From positions 130,004 to 171,493 of the forward strand of contig PXSA01000011.1 in the NCBI GenBank assembly GCA_003023565.1: a DNA stretch of 41,490 nucleotides, in the 5' to 3' direction. Below the pieces are notes generated by a model. That model had not been told where the DNA came from and did not search any database. It was given only the letters and a program-made list of their open reading frames with translations. The DNA is from Halobacteriales archaeon QS_9_68_17. GTDB taxonomy: Archaea; Halobacteriota; Halobacteria; Halobacteriales; Natronoarchaeaceae. Both the position numbers and the translations under genes were made by a program. Of the stretch, positions 8,778 through 17,186 are shown piece after piece (positions within the stretch are counted from its first letter, which is position 1; every line of letters starts with the position of its first letter).

Positions 8778-9214
8778 TGGACCTCCTCCTCGACGTGATG
8801 GTCGGCGGGGTCCGCTCGCACCTCCGGATGTGCGGCCACGACGCGGCGTACGCGCTGGACCGCGGCGTCGAGGACGACGACCGCCTGCTCGCGCTCGCCC
8901 GCGAGGAGGGTCGGACGCTCGTCACGCGCGACGCCGTGCTCGCGCGGCGGGCGGACGACGCGGTCCTGCTCGAAACGACCGACGCCGCGGAACAGTTACG
9001 CGAACTCGACGCCGCCGGCGTCGACCTGACGCTGGCCGACGACCCCGGACGATGCGGCGCGTGCAACGGACCGCTGGAGCGTGCGGAACCGCCGACGCCG
9101 GCGTACGCGCCCGACCCCGAAGAGGAGCGAACCTGGCGATGTACGGACTGCGGGCAGTGCTTCTGGAAGGGGAGCCACTGGGAGCGGGTCGCGGAGACGC
9201 TCGGGTCCCTGTGA
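8777..9214 (+). CDS. Mut7-C (DUF82) PIN-like RNase-domain protein with zinc ribbon
   Basis: A 145-residue protein matching the Mut7-C domain architecture: an N-terminal PIN-like fold with Asp6, the MCGHDA segment and TRDAVLARR (Asp52), then a zinc ribbon formed by Cys93, Cys96, Cys122 and Cys125, ending CFWKGSHWERV. Family members are predicted ribonucleases; activity and target are not shown by the sequence. The ATG at 8777 overlaps the polX stop. The longer frame from 8711 lies inside polX and is rejected. Cotranscription with polX suggests a nucleic-acid processing role. Confidence 0.88.
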   Translation: MDLLLDVMVGGVRSHLRMCGHDAAYALDRGVEDDDRLLALAREEGRTLVTRDAVLARRADDAVLLETTDAAEQLRELDAAGVDLTLADDPGRCGACNGPLERAEPPTPAYAPDPEEERTWRCTDCGQCFWKGSHWERVAETLGSL

Positions 9215-9243
9215 GAGCGCTCCACGGGCGGAGCAGGCCGAAT

Positions 9244-9320
9244 GCCTCGGGGTCGTCCGGAGATCGGAGGGCTTCGTGGTCACGAGGATCTGCGATCCTC
9301 GAACGACGTGACCCCGAGGC
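9244..9320. repeat. Nested inverted repeats between convergent genes
   Basis: The outer arms are an 11-base perfect inverted repeat, GCCTCGGGGTC at 9244-9254 and GACCCCGAGGC at 9310-9320. Inside lies a perfect 8-base hairpin, CGAGGATC at 9283-9290 and GATCCTCG at 9294-9301, with a 3-base loop. A 5-base TCGTG/CACGA stem partly overlaps it. The element fills most of the 109-base convergent gap. It could fold in RNA from either strand and may act as a terminator or structured 3' end. Confidence 0.6.
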
Positions 9321-9323
9321 GGT

Positions 9324-10219
9324 TCACGAGTTCGGTTCCCAGGCGTCGCAGGCCTCCATGTCGTCCATCCGCTCGCCGTAGTAGCCGCAGTAGGGCTGCA
9401 TCCCCTGACCGTTGCGGACGTACTGGAAGTGTTCGCAGTTGCCGCAGTACGTGTCGGCGAGCTGCGAGCGTCCCGGTCCGCTCGCGGAGGCCGACCGCTC
9501 GCCGCCCGACGACGGGTCGTCCATCGGCGACGTGATGTCCGCGACCCGCCCGAGGAGCGACCCCCGGACGACTGGGGTCGCCCGTCCGCCGACGTGCCGG
9601 TTCCGGCCGTGCCGCTCCCCGGGCGGTTCGTCTGTGTTTCGACCTCGCCGTCGGGCGTCTCGCCGAACATGCCGACGCTTCCGAACCCGTTCTGCAGTCG
9701 GGAGCGCTCGACCTCGACGACTTTCGTCTCGCCCTGTTTGGTCACCTCCATCCGGACGGTGCCGCCGGGGTCGTTGCGCCGCTTGAACGTCGTGATGCCG
9801 GCGAACAGACAGCCGATCAGCGTCAGCGTCCCGAGGAGATACACCGCCGTGACCGCCAGCGTCAGGTCCTTGCCGTAGCCCGCCCAGTGCGACGGGTATG
9901 CGTACCAGAACAGCGCGACGCCGAGCGCGGTGATGCTCGCACCGATCGCGGCCGCCGCGCGGATGCGCGTCTTCGCGGGGAGGACGGTGAACACGCCGAG
10001 GACGACCGTCGGCACGCCGACGCCGCCGAGAACGCCCGCGACCAGTCGGCTGTCGAACTCCGACGCTCCGAACCCGGCCAGCAGGTCAGTCGCAGCGACG
10101 ACCGTGCCGACGGCGGCGAGGACTGCCCCGACGAGAAACAACGTCGTTCCCAGATACAGACGCTCGACGTTCTGTACCTCCCCGACGCGTCCCTCGTACG
10201 CTTCAGCCAGGCTTGCCAT
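9324..10219 (-). pseudogene. Four-helix membrane protein with C-terminal zinc motif, frameshifted (DUF7139-like)
   Basis: The start MASLAEAYEGRVGE at 10219 is clear. About four membrane segments follow (residues about 25-150), then a soluble segment (GTVRMEVTKQGETKVVEVER). Around 9560-9660 the coding signal leaves this frame, which becomes Arg-rich nonsense, and continues in the frame shifted by -1: RGSLLGRVADITSPMDDPSS and a Cys4-type tail with CGNCEHFQ, YCGYYGE and ACDAWEPNS, ending at 9324. Joined, this makes a roughly 298-residue protein. From memory it resembles haloarchaeal DUF7139; function unknown. One missing base (modulo 3) in a C/G-rich stretch explains the break, so either a sequencing error or a recent mutation is possible. 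An ATG at 9524 could restart only the zinc tail. Confidence 0.75.
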
Positions 10220-10336
10220 GCCACCCTGTTTACAGGCCTCACACAAAACACTACGTCAGACACCTATCGGCGGTCAGTGGGTTCCCCCGGTCGTGGAAGC
10301 GAAAGGACTAATCGCGGCGCTGCCGAACCCCCGGGT

Positions 10337-10627
10337 ATGGCCGACGACGACGAAGAAGAGGAAGCGCCCGCGGTCGAACTCGGCGACGGCGACCCCGTCG
10401 AGGGCGCGCCGCTGGCCCGCGTCGCTTCCCGGCTGACCTGGCCGAAAGAGCGAAGCGAGATCGAACGACTGGAGGGGGACGCGACGATCCGGACGCCGGA
10501 CGGGTCCGAGACGCTCGCGGACGTGCTCCCCGAGACCGCGACGACGTACTTCGACAGCCGACAGGAGTTCGTCGACGAAGTCGAGCGCGTCGTCGGCACC
10601 GGAGCGGTCCCCACCGCCGACGAGTGA
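10337..10627 (+). CDS. Small acidic haloarchaeal protein (DUF5789-like)
   Basis: A 96-residue, highly acidic soluble protein. A DDDEEEE N-terminal run precedes a compact domain with RLTWPKERSEIERLEGDATIR and a helical C-terminus (YFDSRQEFVDEVERVV). From memory this looks like the haloarchaeal DUF5789 family; no function is known to me. The ATG at 10337 is chosen because the frame upstream crosses the divergent promoter region and the neighbouring gene. It ends one base before the GTG of the CPBP-like gene, so the two are likely coupled. Confidence 0.75.
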   Translation: MADDDEEEEAPAVELGDGDPVEGAPLARVASRLTWPKERSEIERLEGDATIRTPDGSETLADVLPETATTYFDSRQEFVDEVERVVGTGAVPTADE

Positions 10628-10628
10628 C

Positions 10629-11297
10629 GTGACCGTCGACGCCGTCCGCCGCTACGCGGTCGATCTCTCCTGGGTGCAGAAGTCCTTACTGTTCGGTGCC
10701 GTCCTCACCATCGCGTGGATGTCGACGGTCGAGGGCGAACTGAACCGGCGCGTGGTGCGCGACGGCCTCATCTTCATCGTCGGCCCGCTCGCGCTCGGCC
10801 TCTCGCACGGCCGGCGGATCGGCTGGCGCGTCGACCGCACCGCCGTCCGCAACACCGTCCTCCTCGCGCTGTTCGTCCTCCCCTTCTATCTGGTCGGCTC
10901 GTCGCTCCCCTCGATCCGGGCGTACTACCCGATGTGGGAAACGACCGCCGCACCGGAGGTGTTCGTTCCGCACGCGATCAAACTGTTCGTTCTGGCGCTG
11001 GCCGCCGAGACGTACTACCGCGGCCTGCTCTGTGTCGGCGTCCGCGAGATCGGGTTCAAAAGCGTGTTCATCAGCCCCGTGCTATACGCGCTCCATCACG
11101 TCCACAAGCCGTCGCTCGAACTCGCGCTCGCCGGACCGACGGACGTGCTGTTCGGGGCGGTCGACTACGAGAGCAACTCCGTTCTCCCGTCGGTCGTCGC
11201 GCACGGGGCCGGCCTCGTCCTGCTCGACTGGCTGGTGCTCCACTGTAACCGGGACGGGTCCGCGAGCGAGACGCACCCGCCGCAGTTTTGGCGATAG
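10629..11297 (+). CDS. CPBP (CAAX/Rce1-like) family membrane protein, degenerate active site
   Basis: A 222-residue polytopic membrane protein starting at GTG (VTVDAVRRYAVDL). It shows the CPBP/ABI family signature layout: motif 1 AETYYRG around residue 120, motif 2 VLYALHHVHK around 150, and motif 3 VVAHGAGL near 200. Motif 1 in active enzymes is EExxxR; here the first Glu is Ala, which removes the predicted catalytic base, and motif 3 lacks the usual Asn/Asp after HxxxH-type spacing. It may be an inactive or altered-function homologue. It sits directly behind the DUF5789-like gene and 17 bases before the DUF302 gene. Confidence 0.8.
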   Translation: MTVDAVRRYAVDLSWVQKSLLFGAVLTIAWMSTVEGELNRRVVRDGLIFIVGPLALGLSHGRRIGWRVDRTAVRNTVLLALFVLPFYLVGSSLPSIRAYYPMWETTAAPEVFVPHAIKLFVLALAAETYYRGLLCVGVREIGFKSVFISPVLYALHHVHKPSLELALAGPTDVLFGAVDYESNSVLPSVVAHGAGLVLLDWLVLHCNRDGSASETHPPQFWR

Positions 11298-11314
11298 CCC
11301 GCCAACGACCGCCC

Positions 11315-11752
11315 ATGACGCTGCCGTACGATCCCGAGACGCTGACGGACGACGACATCGGGCGCAAGCGCGCCACCCTGGAGCCCGACCACGAGTCGGC
11401 GGTCGAACACGTCCGCGAGACCCTCACCGACGCGGGGTTCGGGATCCCCGCGGAGTTCTCGCCGTCCGAGCTACTGAACGAGAAGGTCGACGCGGACCGC
11501 GACCCCTACTACGTGCTCGGCGCATGCAACCCGGAGATGGCCGACCGCGCGCTGGCCGAGACGCCGGAGATCGGCGGGCTGTTCCCCTGTAACGTCATCG
11601 TCCGGGAGGAAGCGCCCGGCGTTCAGCAGGTGTACCACGTCAGCATCATGCGGATCGCCCGCCTCGTCGGGATGGCCCCGGACGACGAGGCGTGGGCCGA
11701 CATCGTCGCGGCGACCGGCGAGATGGTCGACGAGGCGTTCGCGAACCTCTGA
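11315..11752 (+). CDS. DUF302 domain protein
   Basis: A 145-residue soluble protein with the DUF302 fold: a SAVEHVRETLTDAGFGIPAEF segment, YYVLGACNPEMADRAL, and GGLFPCNVIVRE followed by VYHVSIMRI. DUF302 proteins are small, often next to redox genes; their biochemical role is unsettled. The conserved Cys in GACNP and FPCN are present. The ATG at 11315 is preferred to an in-frame upstream ATG at 11288, which overlaps the previous gene. It converges on an FAD/Rieske oxidoreductase. Confidence 0.88.
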   Translation: MTLPYDPETLTDDDIGRKRATLEPDHESAVEHVRETLTDAGFGIPAEFSPSELLNEKVDADRDPYYVLGACNPEMADRALAETPEIGGLFPCNVIVREEAPGVQQVYHVSIMRIARLVGMAPDDEAWADIVAATGEMVDEAFANL

Positions 11753-11824
11753 AATCGAAACCGTTCACAGACCGAACGGCACCCGAGGTGCCCTTCGAGT
11801 GTGTCGTCGCGTTCGATTCCTGCG

Positions 11825-13264
11825 TCAGTCGTCGAGGTCCAGTCTGGACAGGTCCGCGTTCGCCGGCCCGTCCAGCACCTCGCCCTCGTAGGTGAACCGC
11901 GAACCGTGACACGGGCAGTCCCAGGACCTTTCGCCGTCGTTCCACTCCAGGAGACAGCCCATGTGCGGGCAGACCGCCGACACCTTGTACTCCTTGCCGT
12001 CGTCGTCGCGGTACGTGCCGACGACGCTGCCGCCCTCCCGGGTCACCGTCGCGTCCCCCGGCGACAGCGTGACCACGCTCGTCAGTGGCTTCGTCGCCCA
12101 GTCGCCGAGGAACTCCTTCGCCACGTTCGCGTTCTCCGTGAGCAGTTCCTTGCCGCCCGCCCGCGCGTCGAACCGCATCGGGTCGAACGCGTCCGCCCAC
12201 GGGTTCGACCCGCCGGTGATCAGGTCCGCGAGCATCATCCCCGCGGCGGTGCCGCCGGTCATCCCCCATCCGCCGAACCCCGTGGCGACGTAGACGCCGT
12301 CGGTGGTCGGGCCGAGTTTCCCGACGAACGGGATCCGGTCGGACGTCTCGTAGTCCTGCGTCGACCAGCGGTAGTCGATCGACTCGACGTCGAAGTGCTC
12401 GCGGGCCTGGCGGGCGAGTTTCCGGTATCGCTCGGCCGTGCTGCCGCCCTGACCGGTCTTGTGGTTCTGGCCGCCGACGAACGTGTACTCGCCGTCGGGA
12501 CCGGGCTGGGTGCGCACGGAGAAGGACGTGTCCCCGACGCGGTAGAACGTCCCGTCCGGCGGGGCTTCCGCGAGACGGGTCGCGAGGACGTACGACCGCT
12601 TCGGGAACTGGCGGGCGAAGTAGAGCGCGCGCGTCCGTTCGTACACGTCGCCGCCGTCGCCCGGGATGGACTCGACCAGGTCCAGCAGGTACTTCCGCGG
12701 GTGGAACTGCGCCTGGTCGTCGAACCTGACCGCGCACTCCACGTCGTAGGGCAGCGGCGGGTCCTCGACGAACACCGCGTCGATCCCCGCCTTCCGCGCC
12801 GCGGACACCTCCTCACGGACGTTTTGTCGCTTCTCCCGGTCCGCGACGTAGGTGTAGGCCGACCGCCGGCGGAAGTCGCAGTCGATATCCCGCTCCTCGA
12901 CGCGCGCCGCCACGTCCTCGATGGCTGCCTCGTTCGCCGCGGCGTACTTCCGGGCGGTCTCGGCGTCGTAGTTCGAGACTATCTCGCGGTAGATCAGGCC
13001 GTGCTTCGAAGTGAGCTTCGCCGTCGTGTGGCCCGTGACAGCCTCCAGCACGCGGTCGGCTTCGAGAACGGCGACCTCGCGTCCCCGCTCCTGCAGGTGC
13101 GTCGCCGTCGTGATCCCTGCGATGCCGCCGCCGACGACGGCCACGTCGACGCGTCGGTCGCCGTCGAGCGGGTCGAAGTCCGTCTCCGGCGTCGTGTCGA
13201 GCCACAGCGACCGCGGTTCTCCCGGTAGCGATTCGTGCTCGTCCGCCTTGTCTGTCGTACCCAT
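11825..13264 (-). CDS. FAD-dependent oxidoreductase with C-terminal Rieske domain, probable internal deletion
   Basis: A 479-residue DAO-type FAD protein fused to a Rieske [2Fe-2S] domain. The dinucleotide motif GGGIAG lies at 45-50 and the distal FAD-binding GVYVATGFGGWGMT near 330. The Rieske ligands are Cys432, His434, Cys450 and His453 (CPHMGC, CPCHG). Between about residues 209 and 216 the sequence passes directly from VYERTR to ALYFARQFPKRS. In this family an extra strand pair containing the VVVATHFP segment normally lies there, so roughly 35-40 residues appear to be missing in frame. The loss would remove part of the FAD domain. Electron donor and substrate are unknown; such proteins are often linked to redox stress. 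Confidence 0.85.
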   Translation of the reverse strand: MGTTDKADEHESLPGEPRSLWLDTTPETDFDPLDGDRRVDVAVVGGGIAGITTATHLQERGREVAVLEADRVLEAVTGHTTAKLTSKHGLIYREIVSNYDAETARKYAAANEAAIEDVAARVEERDIDCDFRRRSAYTYVADREKRQNVREEVSAARKAGIDAVFVEDPPLPYDVECAVRFDDQAQFHPRKYLLDLVESIPGDGGDVYERTRALYFARQFPKRSYVLATRLAEAPPDGTFYRVGDTSFSVRTQPGPDGEYTFVGGQNHKTGQGGSTAERYRKLARQAREHFDVESIDYRWSTQDYETSDRIPFVGKLGPTTDGVYVATGFGGWGMTGGTAAGMMLADLITGGSNPWADAFDPMRFDARAGGKELLTENANVAKEFLGDWATKPLTSVVTLSPGDATVTREGGSVVGTYRDDDGKEYKVSAVCPHMGCLLEWNDGERSWDCPCHGSRFTYEGEVLDGPANADLSRLDLDD

Positions 13265-13331
13265 GAGGATCCCCGAGGCGGTCCCGACCGCCGTCTAGAC
13301 TGTTCCACGGGAGCGCGGAAAAGGGTCGGTC

Positions 13332-14633
13332 TCAGAAGTCCGACAGCGTCGCCTGCAGGCCGGCGACCATCTCGGACTTGCGGCGGAGCGCGCCCAGCGA
13401 GACCGGCAGTTGCGTCGCGACGGTCGACACCGCCTCGTGGAACGTCTCGGTCTCGCCGTGCTCGCCGGCGAGCGACTCGCGTTCGTCGCCGGGTGCGCTC
13501 CCCGGCGTTCCGTCGAACGCGTTGCGGACGCTCTCCCGGATCTGCCAGACGCCGACGGGGGCCCAGTAGTCGTCGGACACCTCGCGAAGGACGAGACACT
13601 TCGCCTGCCGACCGACCGACGCCAGATGTTCGAGGACGCCAAGTCGCGAGGCGTAGTACGCGCCGGCCGTCTCGTCGACGTAGCCGGTGCGACCTTCGAA
13701 CCCCTCCGAGGCGCTCGCTATCCACACGTCGCCCTCGGGGTCGGGGTTCCAGATGCTCCCGGGCGACTTCATCTCGACGAGTTCGAACTCCCACTGCCCG
13801 GGCGCGAGGATCACCCAGTAGCGGTTGCCCATGTACTCGTTCACCCAGACTTGCGGCTTGTCGATGCTCGGCGCGTCGCGGATGCGCCCGCGGAGGTACT
13901 GTCCGACGGTGTCGTCGACGGCGGTGATCGACCAGCGCGTGGGGACGAGTCGTCGGTTCTCGCCGCGGCCGAGCGCGCCGGCGGAGAGGATCTTGTTGAT
14001 CTCGTACACGTCGAAGCCGCGGCGGTAAAGGTAGGTCATCGCCCCCTGAGCCTGCCAGTCGTCGTCCTCCAGCGTCTTCTCGACGGGTCGGGGGACGTGG
14101 GGGTTCTCCGCGAGGTCGACGGACTCGGCGCTTGCGTTCGGTCCCGTCGGCGTCGCGACGCCCTCGCCGAGGTCGAAGTCGATCTCCGGGCGGTCGTCGA
14201 GACCGATCTCCACGTCGACCGGGCGGTCCGCGATGGCCACCTCGCGCTGAGTGCCGACGAAGCCGTCCCAGACGTCCTCGACGTCGATCTTCGAGCGCCG
14301 ACGGGAGTTGAGCAGGTTGGTGCGGCGCTGGAACACGTCGTCGATGCCGTAGCGCTGCTGGTACCACGCCGAGTCGGTCACGTACTCGTCGGCGTCGGTT
14401 TCGTGGCCGACGGGAGAGAGCAGGCCGGTCGAGACGTTCGGGTAGTTCGAGCGGCCGACGAAGATAGACGGCGACGTGCTGCCGAACAGCGCGTCGCCCT
14501 GGACCGTCTCCTCGAACCGGCTCTCGAAGTCCTCCAGATAGTCCGTGATCTCGTAGGACTTCTCCTCGGCCAGGCGGCGCTTGCGGACTTCCTCGTCCGG
14601 TTCCAGGTCCTCGATGAAGTCGTCGAGCCGCAT
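13332..14633 (-). CDS. nreA: NreA-family archaeal DNA repair protein with PCNA-binding tail
   Basis: A 433-residue member of the archaeal Nre family (Nre_N plus Nre_C, formerly DUF650/DUF651). Typical segments include FVGRSNYPNVSTGLLSP in the N-terminal domain, EINKILSAGALGRGENRRLVPTRWSITAVDD in the middle, and WVNEYMGNRYWVILAPG. The last residues, QATLSDF, form a PIP-box-like motif at the extreme C-terminus; Haloferax NreA is known to bind PCNA through such a tail and to contribute to mitomycin C tolerance. The ATG at 14633 has a minus-strand AT-rich box about 27 bases upstream. It should act at the replication/repair machinery. Confidence 0.92.
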   Translation of the reverse strand: MRLDDFIEDLEPDEEVRKRRLAEEKSYEITDYLEDFESRFEETVQGDALFGSTSPSIFVGRSNYPNVSTGLLSPVGHETDADEYVTDSAWYQQRYGIDDVFQRRTNLLNSRRRSKIDVEDVWDGFVGTQREVAIADRPVDVEIGLDDRPEIDFDLGEGVATPTGPNASAESVDLAENPHVPRPVEKTLEDDDWQAQGAMTYLYRRGFDVYEINKILSAGALGRGENRRLVPTRWSITAVDDTVGQYLRGRIRDAPSIDKPQVWVNEYMGNRYWVILAPGQWEFELVEMKSPGSIWNPDPEGDVWIASASEGFEGRTGYVDETAGAYYASRLGVLEHLASVGRQAKCLVLREVSDDYWAPVGVWQIRESVRNAFDGTPGSAPGDERESLAGEHGETETFHEAVSTVATQLPVSLGALRRKSEMVAGLQATLSDF

Positions 14634-14905
14634 TCACCGGTGGTAGGGGACCGGCGGGTATGAATCTTCGTTTGGCGAGCAGGCGACACGGGATGCGGGG
14701 TCCACGGCGGGTATCGGGAGCGGGGACTCCGCAACCGGCGAGCGAGGCGGGCGTGTCGCGCGACCGCGGACCGCCCCGCTGCGAGCGTCAGGTCACGGCG
14801 GGTGTGGCCGCGGCTTTCGGTTTAAACGATCGGTCCACCGTCGTCCGGCCGCCCGCTGCGGCCGCTCGCGGGTCGAACGATCCGGAAAAGGGAGCGGTCG
14901 CCGCG
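14634..14905. other. 272-base intergenic region between tfb and nreA
   Basis: No open frame with coding character is visible. It contains the nreA promoter (AT-rich stretch near 14655-14668 on the minus strand), a TTTTCC tract just beyond the tfb stop that may terminate tfb, and an isolated palindromic GGTTTAAACG at about 14819-14828 that resembles a TATA box without an associated gene. Confidence 0.5.
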
Positions 14906-15868
14906 CTAACTGTGAATACCCATCGCTTCGATCTGCTCCTGATACCGGTTGCGGATGGTGACTTCCGTCACCTGAGCGACGTCGGCGACTTCGCGCTGTG
15001 TCTTTTTCTCGTTACACAGCAGCGACGCGGCGTAGATAGCGGCGGCGGCGTACCCCGTCGGGGACTTGCCCGAGAGGAGCCCTTCTTCGGCGGTCGTCTC
15101 GATGATCTCGTTCGCTTTCGTCTGCACTTCCTCGCTGAGTTCGAGTTCGGAACAGAACCGGGGAACGTACTTCTTCGGGTCGACCGGTTTCATCTCCAGG
15201 CCGAGTTCCTGCGAGATGTAGCGATACGTACGACCGATCTCCTTTCGTTCGACGCGGGACACCTCGGATATCTCTTCGAGGCTTCGGGGGATACCTTCCT
15301 TCCGACACGCCGCGTAGAGGGCGCTCGTCGCGACGCCCTCGATGGAGCGGCCGCGGATGAGGTCCTCCTTGAGCGCGCGCCTGTAGATGACGCTCGCGAC
15401 CTCCCGAACGGAGCGCGGCACACCGAGTGCGCTCGCCATGCGGTCGATCTCGCTCAGTGCGAACTGCAGGTTGCGTTCGCCGGCGTCCTTGGTCCGGATG
15501 CGTTCCTGCCACTTTCGCAGTCGGTGCATCTGACTGCGCTTCTTCGAGGAAATAGAACGCCCGTATGCGTCTTTGTCCTTCCAGTCGATAGTCGTCGTCA
15601 GTCCCTTGTCGTGCATCGTCTGCGTCGTCGGCGCGCCGACGCGGGACTTCTCCTGACGTTCCTGGTGGTTGAACGCTCGCCACTCCGGACCCGGATCGAT
15701 CTTTTCTTCCTCGACGACGAGGCCGCAGTCCTCGCAGACGAGTTCTCCCCTATCAGAGCTTTTGACGAGGTTCTCGGACTCGCATTCGGGGCACTCCCGT
15801 ACTCCCTCCTGCTCCTCCGACTCCTCCGTCTCGAGCTCGCGCTCCCGCTGGCGGGTGGACCGTGTCAT
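14906..15868 (-). CDS. tfb: Transcription initiation factor TFB
   Basis: A 320-residue archaeal TFIIB homologue. The N-terminal zinc ribbon uses Cys26, Cys29, Cys45 and Cys48 (CPECES, CEDCGL). The B-finger/B-reader segment [10 protein letters not shown] follows, then two cyclin-like repeats from about residue 115 to the end, with a helix-turn-helix near [19 protein letters not shown] that recognises the BRE. TFB recruits RNA polymerase to TBP-bound promoters. Haloarchaea carry several TFB paralogues; which one this is cannot be told here. Start ATG at 15868, with its own TATA box 30-35 bases upstream. Confidence 0.97.
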   Translation of the reverse strand: MTRSTRQRERELETEESEEQEGVRECPECESENLVKSSDRGELVCEDCGLVVEEEKIDPGPEWRAFNHQERQEKSRVGAPTTQTMHDKGLTTTIDWKDKDAYGRSISSKKRSQMHRLRKWQERIRTKDAGERNLQFALSEIDRMASALGVPRSVREVASVIYRRALKEDLIRGRSIEGVATSALYAACRKEGIPRSLEEISEVSRVERKEIGRTYRYISQELGLEMKPVDPKKYVPRFCSELELSEEVQTKANEIIETTAEEGLLSGKSPTGYAAAAIYAASLLCNEKKTQREVADVAQVTEVTIRNRYQEQIEAMGIHS

Positions 15869-15897
15869 CGCACTTTTATAGTAGTAGTACCGACCAA

Positions 15898-15903
15898 CTT
15901 AAA
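15898..15903 (-). promoter_or_regulatory. TATA box of tfb
   Basis: On the minus strand GGGGTTTAAGTT combines a BRE-like G-rich stretch with TTTAAG, 30-35 bases before the tfb start. The spacing predicts a very short or absent leader. Confidence 0.6.
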
Positions 15904-16010
15904 CCCCTCGGTAAGGGATCCGACGCGTCCGGAGAGGTCGGCGACGAGACACGTCCGGGCGGCTGACCCGCGCGGAGTGACAGTCGGGCGACCGCCCCGC
16001 GGAGACCGGA

Positions 16011-16020
16011 ATCGTTAACT
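16011..16020 (+). promoter_or_regulatory. TATA-like box of rnhA
   Basis: ATCGTTAACT lies 25-34 bases before the rnhA ATG, a spacing suited to a leaderless transcript. Confidence 0.45.
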
Positions 16021-16044
16021 GGCGGATCGCTTCACCTACGGTCG

Positions 16045-16638
16045 ATGCCGGTCATCGAGTGCGACGTCGCGGACGCCAGGGAGAAACTGGAAGCGGCGGG
16101 CGCGGACGTCGAAGACGGGAACACGGACCACGAGCACTGGCGCGCGGAGCGCGGCGACGCGACCGCAGTGGCGTACGACGGGAAAGTGGTGATCCAGGGC
16201 TCCGACCCGCAGGACATCGAGTCCGTCCTGCGAGAGGAGGGCGGCCGCGCGCACGTCTACTCCGACGGCGCGAGCCGCGGGAACCCGGGACCCGCGGCCG
16301 TCGGCTGGGTCATCGTCACGAGCGACGGCATCGTCGCCGAGGGGAACGACCGGATCGGCGAGACGACGAACAACCGCGCGGAGTACGAGGGGTTGATCCG
16401 GGCGCTCGAAGCGGCCCGCGACTACGGGTTCGACGTGGTGGACGTGCGGGTCGATTCCCGGCTCGCCGTCGAGCAGGTCCGGGGCGAGTGGGAGACGAAC
16501 GACCCCGACCTCCGCGAGCGGCGGGTAACCGTGCGCGAACTGCTGGAGTCGTTCGACGACTGGTCGCTCCAGCACGTTCCGAGGGAGATAAACGAGCGGG
16601 CTGACCAACTGGCGAACGAGGCGCTGGACGATGCCTGA
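16045..16638 (+). CDS. rnhA: Ribonuclease HI
   Basis: A 197-residue type 1 RNase H of the haloarchaeal kind. An N-terminal domain of about 65 residues (VIECDVADAREKLEAAGADV and following) precedes the RNase H fold. The catalytic quartet is visible as Asp74 (VYSDGASRGNPG), Glu113 (NRAEYEGL), Asp137 (VRVDSRLAV) and Asp187 (INERADQLANEAL). It cleaves RNA in RNA-DNA hybrids, removing primers and R-loops; archaeal type 1 enzymes of this group can also cut RNA-DNA junctions. The 3' end overlaps the next gene by 8 bases. Confidence 0.96.
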   Translation: MPVIECDVADAREKLEAAGADVEDGNTDHEHWRAERGDATAVAYDGKVVIQGSDPQDIESVLREEGGRAHVYSDGASRGNPGPAAVGWVIVTSDGIVAEGNDRIGETTNNRAEYEGLIRALEAARDYGFDVVDVRVDSRLAVEQVRGEWETNDPDLRERRVTVRELLESFDDWSLQHVPREINERADQLANEALDDA

Positions 16639-17185
16639 ACTACCGAACGACGTCGTCGAGGAGGCGGAACGCCTGACCCACCTCGCGCGCGAGGTGGTCG
16701 ACGAGGACGAGGCAGCCGCGTACCGCGCCGACAGGGACGAGCGCGTCGCCGAGCACGACTTCCGCGCGCGGATCCGCGAGGAGGACGCGCGCGACGTCCT
16801 CGTGCTCCACCCCGACGAGTGGGTCGAGGACGGGACGATCCTGCCGGACCGGGTCGAGGACACGGACCGCGCGGTCGAGATACCGCTCGACGGCCCGGGC
16901 GATCCGGACGACTGGGAGTCGGTCGAGCGACACAACGCGGAACTCGTCGCGGCGGTCCGGGAGGCAAACGGAGAGGACCACGCCGCGAACGTCCGGGCGT
17001 TCGCGGACTTCATGGGGAACCACTACGCGCGGCCCTTGGAGTCAGCGACGGGCGAAGAGATACGGGAGTTCCTCGACGACTACTACCCGCGCAACGCGTG
17101 GCCCACCGACGAACAGGCCGAAGTCGTAGAGCAGTCGCTCCGACTCGCGTTCGACGCGGCCGAAAAAAGGGTGCCCGGTTTCTAA
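16631..17185 (+). CDS. rnhA-operon conserved haloarchaeal protein
   Basis: A 184-residue acidic soluble protein that overlaps the end of rnhA by 8 bases and is therefore likely translationally coupled. Conserved-looking segments are RDVLVLHPDEWVEDG, a central DTDRAVEIPLDG, and a helical C-terminus with FADFMGNHYARPLESAT and FLDDYYPRNAWPTDEQ. Haloarchaeal genomes usually annotate this as rnhA operon protein (I believe DUF7108). No catalytic motif is recognisable; a role alongside RNase H is inferred from operon structure only. Confidence 0.85.
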   Translation: MPELPNDVVEEAERLTHLAREVVDEDEAAAYRADRDERVAEHDFRARIREEDARDVLVLHPDEWVEDGTILPDRVEDTDRAVEIPLDGPGDPDDWESVERHNAELVAAVREANGEDHAANVRAFADFMGNHYARPLESATGEEIREFLDDYYPRNAWPTDEQAEVVEQSLRLAFDAAEKRVPGF

Positions 17186-17186
17186 C

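Noticed and set aside
12994..14637. 547-codon minus-strand open frame overlapping nreA and the FAD gene
   Set aside because: A shadow frame of two recognisable genes with Arg/Gly-rich, low-complexity translation.
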